DNA from: UBA5189 sp035631615
GTDB taxonomy: Bacteria > Chloroflexota > Limnocylindria > Limnocylindrales > CSP1-4
Assembly (NCBI GenBank): GCA_035631615.1
Contig: DASQIK010000065.1
Coordinates: 1 to 64,000 of the forward strand
DNA length: 64,000 bases
Direction: 5' to 3'
The position numbers and the translations under genes were made by a program. Numbering within the stretch: the first letter of the stretch is position 1; each line of letters starts with the position of its first letter. Below are positions 1-8,212 of this stretch, in pieces. The notes below the pieces were generated by a model. It saw nothing but the letters and a program-made list of their open reading frames with translations. It was not told the origin of the DNA and made no database searches.

Positions 1-114
1 GAGCGGCAGGTTGCGCTCGGCCGGTTCGTCGAGTACTACAACGACGTGCGCCCTCACCTGGGCCTCGGCGGACAGACACCTCGTCAGCGGCTTCTGCTGA
101 AGTTGGCCGCGTGA
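1..114 (+). mobile_element. 3' end of an IS transposase (DDE integrase core), cut by window edge
   Basis: The first 37 codons in frame 1 read as the C-terminus of an IS481/IS3-type transposase: the segment FVEYYNDVRPHLGLGG followed by QTPRQRL matches the usual YN..RPH..LGG.TP end of these integrase cores, and a TGA follows at 112-114. The catalytic D and E residues would lie to the left, outside the window. A terminal inverted repeat should fall within the next tens of bases (115-142), but it cannot be recognised with only one end present. Whether the element is intact cannot be judged. Confidence 0.8.
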
Positions 115-142
115 CTGATACCAACGTCTTGGGGGACTACAC

Positions 143-967
143 CTAGGCAGCCTTGCCCGCGGCGATGATCGGCATCGTCGGGGTCGTGGCGCCCGGACCC
201 GGCTCGAGGGTGAGCGCCACCGTCACGCCATCGCCCAGCGAGGCGTGCGGCGTCGCGAACCATGCGGACCCGCCCGGGCCGACGGTGAAGCCGCCGATCG
301 GCACCGGCGCGCCTGCGGACCCGATGAGCCAGGCCTCGTAGACCTGGGCGCCGGACGTCGGGGTCAGCTCGTGCATGACAAGCGCGACGCGGCCATCGGC
401 ACCGACGGCCGCGATGCCCGATGGCCCGGTGCCGGCGCTGCTCTTGAGCACGGCGAGCTGCGCGCCCGGCTGCGCCGCCTGGTCGAGCACGGCGGCGACA
501 CCGTTGCGGTAGGTCGACAGGTCGCCGATCTGGTCCCGCAGCTGGAGATTCCAGACCCCCAGCACCACGACGGCGAGAGCCGCTGCTAGGCCGGCGGCGG
601 CCCACAGCGGGCGCCGGAACCAGGGCGCTGCGGGGCTGCCGGCGCGGGGGATGTCGATCGCGACTGGCGTCCGCGGCTGCATCGGCGCCGGGGCTGGGCG
701 GCGCCTGGCACCGGCGCGCTGCTGCGCCTCGGCGGCGGCACGGATCCGTGCGCCGAGGTCCCCCGGCGGCTGAACGACATCGACCGTCTCGAGCAGCGCG
801 GGCGGGACCGAACCGAGCTCGTCGAACTCGCCGTGGGCCTCCGGGCAACCTGCCAGGTGCTCGCGGACCGCAGCGGTGTCGGCCGGCTCGAGCGCGCCGA
901 GGACGAACGCCGCGGCGAGCTCGGTCGCGTCCGCGCAGTGCAGCCCGCCGACGAGATGATCAGCCAC
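143..967 (-). CDS. Anti-sigma factor, RskA-type
   Basis: A 274-aa membrane-anchored anti-sigma factor expected to hold the adjacent ECF sigma factor inactive at the membrane. The cytoplasmic N-terminus carries a degenerate zinc-type anti-sigma motif, H37-x3-C41-x3-H45, where the family normally has HxxxCxxC. One membrane helix lies at about residues 119-142, and the outer C-terminal half matches the RskA C-terminal domain (anti-sigma-K), ending with a YEAWL...P.GGFTV-like core. It overlaps the sigma gene by 8 bp, the standard arrangement for translationally coupled sigma/anti-sigma pairs. The signal and protease that release sigma are unknown. Confidence 0.88.
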   Translation of the reverse strand: MADHLVGGLHCADATELAAAFVLGALEPADTAAVREHLAGCPEAHGEFDELGSVPPALLETVDVVQPPGDLGARIRAAAEAQQRAGARRRPAPAPMQPRTPVAIDIPRAGSPAAPWFRRPLWAAAGLAAALAVVVLGVWNLQLRDQIGDLSTYRNGVAAVLDQAAQPGAQLAVLKSSAGTGPSGIAAVGADGRVALVMHELTPTSGAQVYEAWLIGSAGAPVPIGGFTVGPGGSAWFATPHASLGDGVTVALTLEPGPGATTPTMPIIAAGKAA

Positions 968-1565
968 GATCCACCCCGATCGCGAGCATGGCGGCTCGAA
1001 GGCCCTGGAGGCCGAGGCGGAGCCGGCCCTTCACGGTTCCGAGCGGGACGCCCGTCCGCTCCGCGATCTCGGTCTGGGTCAACCCGTTGAAGTAGGCGAG
1101 CTCGATCGCCTCGCGCTGGACCTCGGAGATGCGGCCGAGCGCCGCCTGGATCGCGGCGCGGTCGAGGCCGTCGGAGACCGCTGCCCACGTGTCGGGCACG
1201 ACCAGCGGCTCGGGCAGCCCGGACTCGGCGTCGGGCAGCTCGCTCGTCGGGCGGCGTCGCCGGATCGCATCGATCGCCCGATGGTGGACGATCGAGAGGA
1301 GCCACGTCCTGACCGTTCCGCGGCCATCGACATACCGCGCGGCGTTGCGCCACGCCCCCAGGAACGACTCCTGGACGACGTCTTCGGCTGCCGCGCGATC
1401 TCCGGTGATGCGGAGTGCAATCGAGAAGGCCATCGCTCCGTACTGCTCATACAGCTGATCGAGCGCCCCGAGATCGCCACCTGCGAGGCGGTTCATCGTC
1501 TCCCGATCGATCCGGTCTGCGTCGGGGCCGGCCCCGGGGCGCGCCACGACGTCCGGCTCGCTCAT
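960..1565 (-). CDS. ECF RNA polymerase sigma factor (SigK-like)
   Basis: A 201-aa sigma-70 family ECF factor. Region 2 is visible at about residues 30-100 (LYEQYGAMAFSIALRI, then DVVQESFLGAWRNA, then RTWLLSIVHHRAIDAIRRRR). Region 4 follows at about 135-190 with the helix-turn-helix GLTQTEIAERTGVPLGTVKG. It is transcribed with the RskA-like anti-sigma and diverges from the DUF4331 operon at 1821, so that operon is its most likely target. SigK-RskA is the nearest known pair. The upstream 255 bp carries a short palindrome CGGTTCAAACCG (1592-1603), but no promoter I would trust. Confidence 0.92.
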   Translation of the reverse strand: MSEPDVVARPGAGPDADRIDRETMNRLAGGDLGALDQLYEQYGAMAFSIALRITGDRAAAEDVVQESFLGAWRNAARYVDGRGTVRTWLLSIVHHRAIDAIRRRRPTSELPDAESGLPEPLVVPDTWAAVSDGLDRAAIQAALGRISEVQREAIELAYFNGLTQTEIAERTGVPLGTVKGRLRLGLQGLRAAMLAIGVDRG

Positions 1566-1820
1566 CGGGGTGTTCGCAGCTTGCGCGGGTTCGGTTCAAA
1601 CCGGACGCAACGGCGGTTCCGCACGCGGCGAGTGTACCGAGCACCCGGATCGCCACCGATCGACGAATCGGCGAATGATCCGCCGCCGGATTGCCCGCGT
1701 AGCAGGGGCGAGGACGGGCGCCAATGCCCCGTTCGACGAAAACCAGTCCTCGGCCCGCTGCCGGACCCTGACGCGTCGGTTCGGCTGGCCATGCCGTGAA
1801 TTGGCCCTGGAGGGGAAGCG
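1566..1820. other. Divergent intergenic region between ECF sigma gene and DUF4331 gene
   Basis: 255 bp with no convincing gene. It should contain both the sigma-gene promoter and the promoter of the DUF4331-TPR-NicO operon. The visible elements are a 12-bp palindrome CGGTTCAAACCG at 1592-1603, close to the sigma start, and a strong Shine-Dalgarno (GGAGGGG, from 1809) in front of the DUF4331 ATG. No ECF -35/-10 pair could be assigned by eye. Confidence 0.6.
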
Positions 1821-2984
1821 ATGCAACGGCCTTCACTACGCACCGGGGGACTGCTCGGCGCAGCCGCCCTCATCCTGGCGATCGGTGGCGCGCCGCTCCT
1901 GGTGTCCGGAGCGGATCACATCGACGCCCCCGCGCTCGGCCACACGTCCAGTGGGTCGAGCGTGGACCTGCTCTCGACCCATGGGGATCGGGACATCAAC
2001 GACGTCTACGTCTTCAACGACGCGGCCAGGACCCGGACCGTGTTCGCGATGACGACCAACCCCGCCGTCAACGTTCCGACCGTCGATGCCATGGTGAACT
2101 TCGGGACCAATGTCCGGTACGTGATCAACGTCGATCGCACCGGCGACGCGGTCCAGGATCTCGCCTTCGTCTGGCGCTTCGGCGCTGCCGGCCCGAACGG
2201 CCAGCCGTACTCGGTCTGGCGCTACACGGGTGCCAACGCCCGCAGCCTCGCGCACGGCGTCCAGATCGGCTCCGGGTGGACCAGCGGCACGGGGATCGGC
2301 ACCGCCAGGGGCAACGCGAAGGTCTTCGCGGGCGTCCGGGCGGATCCGTTCTTCTTCGATCTGCTCGGCTTCCTCGGGACCGTCCTGCACGTCGGAAGCG
2401 CGCAGCTCGGCAACTGCGGGTCGTCCAACTGCGACTTCTTCGCTCCGCTGAACACGAACGCCATGGTCCTCGAGGTGCCGAACGATTCGATCGGCGCCAC
2501 GAACATCGGCGTGTGGGGCACCACCTCCTACTGGGAGAGCGGCGCCTGGCACCAGGCCGACCAGATGGGTCGACCGGCCATCAACACCGTGTTCAACAAC
2601 AAGTACGTCGCGGGCGCCAATGTCGGCGCACAGAAGGACCTGTTCAACACGACGCCGCCCTCGCAGCAGAACTCGCCGTCGCTGCCGTTCCACGGCAACA
2701 TCGTCGGGACGCTCGAGAACATCAACGGCCTCCTCGGCACGGGCTGCGCGGACTACAACGCGACCACGGCCAACGCGATCGCCAACTTCCTCCTGCCCGA
2801 CGTGTTGACCTACAAGGTCGGCTCGAAGGCGGACGGAACGGTGTTCAACGGCCGTGCGCTGTCGGATGACGTCATCGACGCCGAGCTCGGCGTGACCACG
2901 AATGGCTGCGTCACGAGCGACAACGCCAACGCCTCCGGCCACACGTACCTGTCCTCGTTCCCGTACCTCGGCGTCCCGAACTGA
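1821..2984 (+). CDS. DUF4331 family secreted protein
   Basis: A 387-aa exported protein. A Sec signal peptide covers about residues 1-30 (hydrophobic run LLGAAALILAIGG). The mature protein starts with the family hallmark ADHIDAPALG and continues with DRDINDVYVF, characteristic of DUF4331. Function is unknown; family members are extracytoplasmic and often sit beside ECF sigma factors. The start is supported by a strong Shine-Dalgarno GGAGGGGAAG just upstream. It leads a likely operon with the TPR protein (98 bp downstream) and the NicO exporter. The conserved HID and multiple Asp/Asn residues hint at metal or ligand binding, but that is inference. Confidence 0.85.
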   Translation: MQRPSLRTGGLLGAAALILAIGGAPLLVSGADHIDAPALGHTSSGSSVDLLSTHGDRDINDVYVFNDAARTRTVFAMTTNPAVNVPTVDAMVNFGTNVRYVINVDRTGDAVQDLAFVWRFGAAGPNGQPYSVWRYTGANARSLAHGVQIGSGWTSGTGIGTARGNAKVFAGVRADPFFFDLLGFLGTVLHVGSAQLGNCGSSNCDFFAPLNTNAMVLEVPNDSIGATNIGVWGTTSYWESGAWHQADQMGRPAINTVFNNKYVAGANVGAQKDLFNTTPPSQQNSPSLPFHGNIVGTLENINGLLGTGCADYNATTANAIANFLLPDVLTYKVGSKADGTVFNGRALSDDVIDAELGVTTNGCVTSDNANASGHTYLSSFPYLGVPN

Positions 2985-3082
2985 CGCCACGCCCCTGGGG
3001 GAGTGCCGGACCCCGGCCTCCCCGCAGGGGCATCCGATCTCCTGCCCACGTACCGCTCAACCCTGAGGTCCAGAGCGCACCG

Positions 3083-4489
3083 ATGACCGCAATCACCGCA
3101 CCCCAGCTGCCCCGACCCAGACTCCGCCGCATCCGGCCCGTCCTCGTCGTCGGCGCCGCGATCGCGATCGTCGCCGGCTCCTACGCCTGGTCCGCGCTCC
3201 ATCCCGCCCCGGCGGCCCATCCGGTCACCCAGGCGATCGCGCCCGAGCAGCCGGCGCTGACCGGCCCGGGCGACGCGCCGACCGGCGGCAGCGCCGGCAT
3301 CGCGGCGATCGATCACGCGATCAGGCAGTGGTCGGTCAACCTTGGTCGCAACGCGAAGGACTTCCTCTCCGCGACCTACATCGCGACGCTGTACGAGGCG
3401 CGCGGGCGGCTCACCGGCGACATCGGCGACTACAGCCGAGCCCAGAGCGCCATCGTGCAGGCCCTCGCCGTCGTGCCCGACTACGCCACCGCGCTGGTGC
3501 TGCAGGCACGGTTGCGCCAGACGCTCCATGACTTCCCCGGCGCCCTCGCGGCAGCACAGGCGATCCTCAAGAAGGATCCGACCGTCGTGCAGGCCCTCGC
3601 GACCCAGGGCGACGCCCAGCTCGAGCTCGGCGACGTCAGGGACGCCGCGGCGAGCTTCGCCTCGCTCGAGAAGACGGCCCCCGGGCCTGCCGTGACCGCC
3701 CGGCTCTCGCGCCTGGCCTTCATCCAGGGCGATACCGCGACGTCGATCGCCCTCGCTGCCCGCGCGTGGACAGAGGCCACGGCGGCCGGTGAGACCGGCG
3801 CGACCCTTGGCTGGTATGCCTACCTCGCCGGCATGACCTCGATCAACACCGGCGCGCCCGATGCCGCCGCGACCTGGTTCCAGCGCGCGCTGGCGGTCTG
3901 GCCGGACAGCTACCTCGCCCTGGCGGGCGAAGCGCGGGCGCAGGCGGCGCTCGGCCACGTCGACGCTGCCATCGACGGCTACAACCGGGCCATCGCGATC
4001 GCGCCCCAGCCCGACGCGCTGACGGCGCTCGGCGACCTGTATGCCCTCCGCGGCGATGCGAAGCTCGCGGCGAACCAGTACGCCACGGTCGAGGCGATCG
4101 GCCACCTGGCCGCGATCAACCAGCAGGTCTACAACCGCCAGCTCGTCCTGTTCTCGGTCAACCACGATCGCGACCTCGCGTCGGCGCTCACCCTCGCGGA
4201 GCAGGAGCTCGCGGTGCGGAAGGACGTGTACGGCTACGACGCAGACGCGTGGGCGCTGCTCGCGAACGGGCGAGCGGCGGACGCGGAAGCGGCGATGACC
4301 ACGGCCCTCGCCTTCGGGACGCGCGATCCGCTGCTCCTGTACCACGCGGGCGAGATCCAGCTGGCGCTCGGCAACAAGGCGGCGGCACGCGACCTGCTGA
4401 CCCAGGCGCTCGCCATCGCCGGTGGCCTCGACCCGCTGGCGGCGTCGAAGGCGACCGCGTCGCTGGCCTCGCTCGAGGCGGCCCGATGA
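3083..4489 (+). CDS. Membrane-anchored tetratricopeptide repeat protein
   Basis: A 468-aa protein with one N-terminal membrane anchor (about residues 18-36, VLVVGAAIAIVAGSYAW) and a periplasmic or extracellular array of TPR-type helical hairpins from about residue 90 to the end. Repeat-like segments include YATALVLQARLRQTLHDFPG and YLALAGEARAQAALGHVDAA. TPR arrays are protein-interaction scaffolds; no catalytic domain is visible. It sits between the DUF4331 gene and the NicO exporter and its stop overlaps the exporter ATG (ATGA), so the three are probably co-translated. The partner is unknown, but DUF4331 is the obvious candidate. Confidence 0.82.
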   Translation: MTAITAPQLPRPRLRRIRPVLVVGAAIAIVAGSYAWSALHPAPAAHPVTQAIAPEQPALTGPGDAPTGGSAGIAAIDHAIRQWSVNLGRNAKDFLSATYIATLYEARGRLTGDIGDYSRAQSAIVQALAVVPDYATALVLQARLRQTLHDFPGALAAAQAILKKDPTVVQALATQGDAQLELGDVRDAAASFASLEKTAPGPAVTARLSRLAFIQGDTATSIALAARAWTEATAAGETGATLGWYAYLAGMTSINTGAPDAAATWFQRALAVWPDSYLALAGEARAQAALGHVDAAIDGYNRAIAIAPQPDALTALGDLYALRGDAKLAANQYATVEAIGHLAAINQQVYNRQLVLFSVNHDRDLASALTLAEQELAVRKDVYGYDADAWALLANGRAADAEAAMTTALAFGTRDPLLLYHAGEIQLALGNKAAARDLLTQALAIAGGLDPLAASKATASLASLEAAR

Positions 4490-6087
4490 GCCGTCGTCTC
4501 GTGCGCAGGCTCGTCGGGACGGCTGCCGCGCTGGCGCTGGCCATCCTCGTCCCGGCGATCGCGCTCGCGCATCCACTCGGCAACTTCACGATCAACCACT
4601 TTGCGGGTATCCGGATCGGACCGGATCGAATCTCGCTGGACGTGGTCATCGACCGCGCCGAGATCCCCGCGTTCCAGGAGCAGCAGCTGCTCGACACGAA
4701 CGGCGATGGCACGCTGTCTGCGGCCGAGATCGATGCCGCGCGCGCGCCGGAGTGCACGACCCTCGCCGCCGATCTCGTCCTGACCGTCGATGGTCAGGCC
4801 ATCACCACGACCCTGGTCGCGGCCGGCCTGTCGCTGCCGCCGGGCGCCGGCGGGCTGTCGACGATGCGCCTGGTGTGCGAGTACGAGGCGGCGCTCGCCT
4901 CCCCGATCGCGGCGGGCGCGACCGTCGCGTTCCAGGATCGCTCGTTCGCCCAGCGGATCGGCTGGCGCGAGATCGTCGTCCTCGGGGACGGCGTCCAGAT
5001 CGGCGGGCAGGCGTCGGGGGCGCCGGCCCACGCCGAGGGCGTGTCGGCGAGGCTGACCAGTTATCCGAAGGACCTGCTGACGACACCGCTCGGCGTGCGG
5101 TCCACCTCCGTCGCCGTTGCTCCCGGCGGCTCCCCGCTCCCGCCGTGGACCGCGCCCGATGCCCAACCGCTCGCGGGCGCCACGTCGGCCAGCCGGGCGC
5201 TCGCACAGAACGGCGTCTCGGTGGTGCCCGGCGGGATCACGGACAACCTCGCGGCCCTCGTGGGCGTGCAGGACCTCAATCCGCTCGCGATCCTGGTCTC
5301 GCTCGCGATCGCCTTCGGGCTCGGCATCGTCCACGCCGTGTCGCCCGGTCACGGCAAGACGATCATGGCGGCCTACCTGGTGGGGGCGAAGGGCTCGAGC
5401 CGGCAGGCAGTCGGCCTCGGGCTTGCGGTGACGATCTCGCACACGCTGGGCGTGCTGGTGTTGGCCGGGATCACCCTCGCCGCGTCGAGCATCCTGCCGC
5501 CGGAGCGTCTGTACCCCATCCTCGGCGCCACGTCCGGGGCGCTGGTGATCCTGATCGGCGTGTCCCTGCTGTGGAACCGGCTCCGGGCAGTCCGTCGAAC
5601 GCGCGCTGCCGCGTCGGCGTCGGGAGCCCTGGACCACCGCGCTCCCGGGCCACGGCCGCACATCGGCCCGGTCAACGGCGGGCATGCGCCCGATCACGGC
5701 GACGGGCACGGTCATTCGCATCCCCACCCGCACCCGCACGGGCCGCTGCCCGGCGAGACGACGATTTCGTGGCGTGGCCTGATCGCCCTTGGGCTGTCGG
5801 GCGGGCTCGTCCCGTCGGCCTCGGCCCTGATCCTCCTGCTCGGATCCATCGCGGCGGGCCGGGTCGGCTACGGGCTGGTGCTGGTGCTCGGCTTCGGGCT
5901 CGGGATGGCGTTCGTGCTGGCCGGCATCGGCCTGCTGCTCGTCCACGCGCGCCGGCTCGTCGAGCGGCGGCCGTCGATCGGCTCGCTCGGCCGGATCGTC
6001 GTCCCGGTGCAGCTGGCGACCGCGTCGCTGGTGGTGGTGCTCGGCATCGTCCTCACGGGCCAGGCGCTGACCCAGGTCGTGCTCTAG
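4486..6087 (+). CDS. NicO/RcnA-type nickel-cobalt (HupE-like) transporter with EF-hand N-domain
   Basis: A 533-aa protein started at the ATG of the ATGA overlap with the TPR gene. Residues 1-28 form a signal peptide. An extracytoplasmic N-terminal domain contains a canonical EF-hand loop (DTNGDGTLSAAE, residues 70-81). The C-terminal half has six or so membrane helices with the NicO signature GIVHAVSPGHGKTIMAAYLVG-like segment at about residues 282-302. A cytoplasmic loop at about 400-420 is rich in His (HGDGHGHSHPHPHPHG), as in RcnA efflux proteins. Ni2+/Co2+ export is most likely, though other metals are possible. Its 3' end overlaps the convergent thymidylate kinase gene by 35 bp. Confidence 0.85.
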   Translation: MSRRLVRRLVGTAAALALAILVPAIALAHPLGNFTINHFAGIRIGPDRISLDVVIDRAEIPAFQEQQLLDTNGDGTLSAAEIDAARAPECTTLAADLVLTVDGQAITTTLVAAGLSLPPGAGGLSTMRLVCEYEAALASPIAAGATVAFQDRSFAQRIGWREIVVLGDGVQIGGQASGAPAHAEGVSARLTSYPKDLLTTPLGVRSTSVAVAPGGSPLPPWTAPDAQPLAGATSASRALAQNGVSVVPGGITDNLAALVGVQDLNPLAILVSLAIAFGLGIVHAVSPGHGKTIMAAYLVGAKGSSRQAVGLGLAVTISHTLGVLVLAGITLAASSILPPERLYPILGATSGALVILIGVSLLWNRLRAVRRTRAAASASGALDHRAPGPRPHIGPVNGGHAPDHGDGHGHSHPHPHPHGPLPGETTISWRGLIALGLSGGLVPSASALILLLGSIAAGRVGYGLVLVLGFGLGMAFVLAGIGLLLVHARRLVERRPSIGSLGRIVVPVQLATASLVVVLGIVLTGQALTQVVL

Positions 6088-6727
6088 GCGGCTCCCGCCA
6101 GACCAACGCCAGCACCACTGCGATCACCTCGGCCGCCACGACGTCGATCGGCCGGGCCGAGTCGACGACCCGGAACCGGGCCGGCTCGGCGCCTGCGAGG
6201 GCCAGGAAGCCCGCCCTGACCCGCTCGTGAAATGCGAGGTCGAAGAACGCCTCGAACCGGTTGCGCGAGGCTCCGGTCTTCCGACCAAGTCCGATCGCCG
6301 GCGGGACGTCGAGGAGCACGGTCAGGTCCGGGTCGAGGCCGCCGATGGCGAGCGCAGCGAGCGCCCTGAGCTCCTCGATCGGGAGTCCCGCGCCGTAGCC
6401 CTGGTAAGCCAGGGTCGAGTCGGTGAACCGCGCGCAGAGCACGATCGCCCCGCGCTCCAGCGCCGGCCGAATGACCTCGGACACCAGCTGCGCCCGCGCC
6501 GCGTTGAACAGCAGGGCGTCCGCGCGCGGGTCGATGGGTGGCTCGCCCTCATCGCCGGCCCGTGACAGCAGGATCGACCGGATCCGCTCCCCGAGCCGCG
6601 TCCCGCCGGGCTCGCGCGTGGAGACGACCTCGCGGCCGCCCCGTTCCAGCTCGGCGACGAGCCGCTTTGCGATGACGGTCTTCCCAGCACCCTCCGGCCC
6701 CTCGAGCGTGATGAACCGTCCGCGCAT
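6053..6727 (-). CDS. tmk: Thymidylate kinase
   Basis: A 224-aa dTMP kinase (dTMP + ATP to dTDP). The P-loop GPEGAGKT is at residues 10-17, the substrate loop REPGGTRLGE at 38-47 and the FTDSTLAYQGYG block at 101-112. The usual D-R-[YF] of the DRX motif reads A99-R100-F101 here, and the usual Arg after AYQGYG is Ala, so two conserved positions deviate. The start is fixed by the family N-terminus MRGRFITLEG and by a TACACT hexamer ending 6 nt before the ATG (leaderless). It diverges from tldD over only 36 bp. Confidence 0.92.
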   Translation of the reverse strand: MRGRFITLEGPEGAGKTVIAKRLVAELERGGREVVSTREPGGTRLGERIRSILLSRAGDEGEPPIDPRADALLFNAARAQLVSEVIRPALERGAIVLCARFTDSTLAYQGYGAGLPIEELRALAALAIGGLDPDLTVLLDVPPAIGLGRKTGASRNRFEAFFDLAFHERVRAGFLALAGAEPARFRVVDSARPIDVVAAEVIAVVLALVWREPPRARPGSAPGP

Positions 6728-6733
6728 CGCCGG

Positions 6734-6739
6734 AGTGTA
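6734..6739 (-). promoter_or_regulatory. -10 element (TACACT) of tmk, leaderless
   Basis: TACACT on the minus strand ends 6 nt before the tmk ATG, with no Shine-Dalgarno between. It overlaps the 36-bp divergent region shared with tldD. Confidence 0.55.
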
Positions 6740-6745
6740 TTGCGG

Positions 6746-6751
6746 TACGCT
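6746..6751 (+). promoter_or_regulatory. -10 element (TACGCT) of tldD
   Basis: TACGCT ends 12 nt before the tldD ATG, giving a predicted 5' leader of only a few bases. Recurs in the same form before several other genes of this window. Confidence 0.5.
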
Positions 6752-6763
6752 CCCGGCCCCGAC

Positions 6764-8212
6764 ATGAAGGACCTTACCGACCGCGCCCTGGATACGGCCG
6801 CGCAGCTCGGCGCGACCTACGCCGACGTGCGCGTCATTCGCCGCCGCGACGAGTCGATCGCCGTCAAGAGCGGCCGCGTCGAAGGCGTCGCGATGGGCGA
6901 GAGCGACGGCTTCGGAGTCCGCGTCCTCGTCGACGGCGCATGGGGCTTCGCCGCATCGGACACGCTCGAGCTGGACGAGGCCGACCGCGTCGGCGCGCTG
7001 GCGGTTCGCATCGCGAAGGCGTCCGCGACGGCTCTGCGAAACCGGGTGGCGCTCGATGCGCGCCCCGTCGCGAACGGGACCTTCGAGACGCCTGTTGCGG
7101 AAGACCCGTTCACGATCCCCCTCGAGGCCAAGATCTCCGATCTCGTCGACGCCGACCGCGCGGCGGGTCGCGTCAAGGGCGTCTCGTTCACGGAATCGAT
7201 GTACGCCGCCCACCGCGAGTGGAAGACCTTCGCGGCCACGGACGGCAGCTTCACGGAGCAGACGATCACGCAGGTCGGCGCCGCCGTCGAGGCCAATGCC
7301 ATCGAGGGCGACGAGCACCAGCGTCGGAGCTACCCCGACTCCGGCGGCGGTTACCAGGCAGGCGGCTACGAGTACGTCCGGAGCCTGGACCTGCTCGGCC
7401 ACGCCGAGGAGGTCGGCGAGGAAGCGGTCGCGCTGCTGTCCGCGCCCCAGTGTCCGCCGGGGACCCGGACGCTCGTGCTCGATCCCTCGATGCTGTACCT
7501 CCAGCTCCACGAGAGCTGCGGCCACCCGACCGAGCTCGACCGGGTCTTCGGCACCGAGGCGTCGTACGCCGGCACGAGCTTCCTCACGCCGGACAAGCTC
7601 GACGAAGGATTCATGTACGGCTCGGAGCTGGTGACGATCGTCGCCGACGCGACCGCACCGGGCGGTCTTGGGACGTTCGGCTGGGACGACGAGGGCGTGG
7701 CTGCGCAGGCCGTGCCGCTGATCCAGAACGGGAAGTTCGTCGGGTACCAGTCCAGCCGCGAGACGGCGCCGCGGGTCGGCCGGCAGTCGAGCGGTGGCAT
7801 GCGCGCCGACGGCTGGAACCGGATCCCCCTGATCCGGATGACCAACGTGAACATGTTGCCCGTGCCCGGCATGAGCCTCGCCGAGATCGTCGCCGACACC
7901 GACGACGGCCTGTACCTCGCCAACAACCGGAGCTGGTCGATCGACGACCGCCGCCTGAACTTCCAGTTCGCCACCGAGGTCGCCTACGAGATCAAGGGTG
8001 GCAGGAAGGGCCGGCTCCTGAAGAACTGCACGTACACCGGCATCACCTACGAGTTCTGGCGCTCGTGCGACGCCGTCGGCGACGAGCGGAGCTTCGTGAT
8101 GCTGGGAACCCCGAACTGCGGCAAGGGCGAGCCCTCGCAGACGGCGCGGGTCGGGCATGCCGTGCCGGGCGCGCGCTTCCGCAACGTCCAGGTGGGGGTT
8201 GGCAAGTGGTAA
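6764..8212 (+). CDS. tldD: TldD family metalloprotease subunit
   Basis: A 482-aa TldD homologue. TldD and TldE form a zinc-dependent protease that, in enterobacteria, processes small peptides such as microcins and CcdA. The metal-binding segment LHESCGHPTELDR is present (H249, E250, H254), and the N-terminal domain contains the family A.YADVR....E motif. The ATG at 6764 is chosen over an upstream TTG at 6740 because the TTG lies before and into the TACGCT promoter hexamer. The tldE gene starts inside its last codons (7-bp overlap), so the two subunits are made together. Confidence 0.92.
   Translation: MKDLTDRALDTAAQLGATYADVRVIRRRDESIAVKSGRVEGVAMGESDGFGVRVLVDGAWGFAASDTLELDEADRVGALAVRIAKASATALRNRVALDARPVANGTFETPVAEDPFTIPLEAKISDLVDADRAAGRVKGVSFTESMYAAHREWKTFAATDGSFTEQTITQVGAAVEANAIEGDEHQRRSYPDSGGGYQAGGYEYVRSLDLLGHAEEVGEEAVALLSAPQCPPGTRTLVLDPSMLYLQLHESCGHPTELDRVFGTEASYAGTSFLTPDKLDEGFMYGSELVTIVADATAPGGLGTFGWDDEGVAAQAVPLIQNGKFVGYQSSRETAPRVGRQSSGGMRADGWNRIPLIRMTNVNMLPVPGMSLAEIVADTDDGLYLANNRSWSIDDRRLNFQFATEVAYEIKGGRKGRLLKNCTYTGITYEFWRSCDAVGDERSFVMLGTPNCGKGEPSQTARVGHAVPGARFRNVQVGVGKW

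Noticed and set aside
1836..2990. 384-codon frame antisense to the DUF4331 gene
   Set aside because: Val/Arg/Glu-rich shadow; DUF4331 signature is on the plus strand.
2810..4576. 588-codon frame antisense to the TPR gene
   Set aside because: No signal or domain, composition typical of shadow frames.
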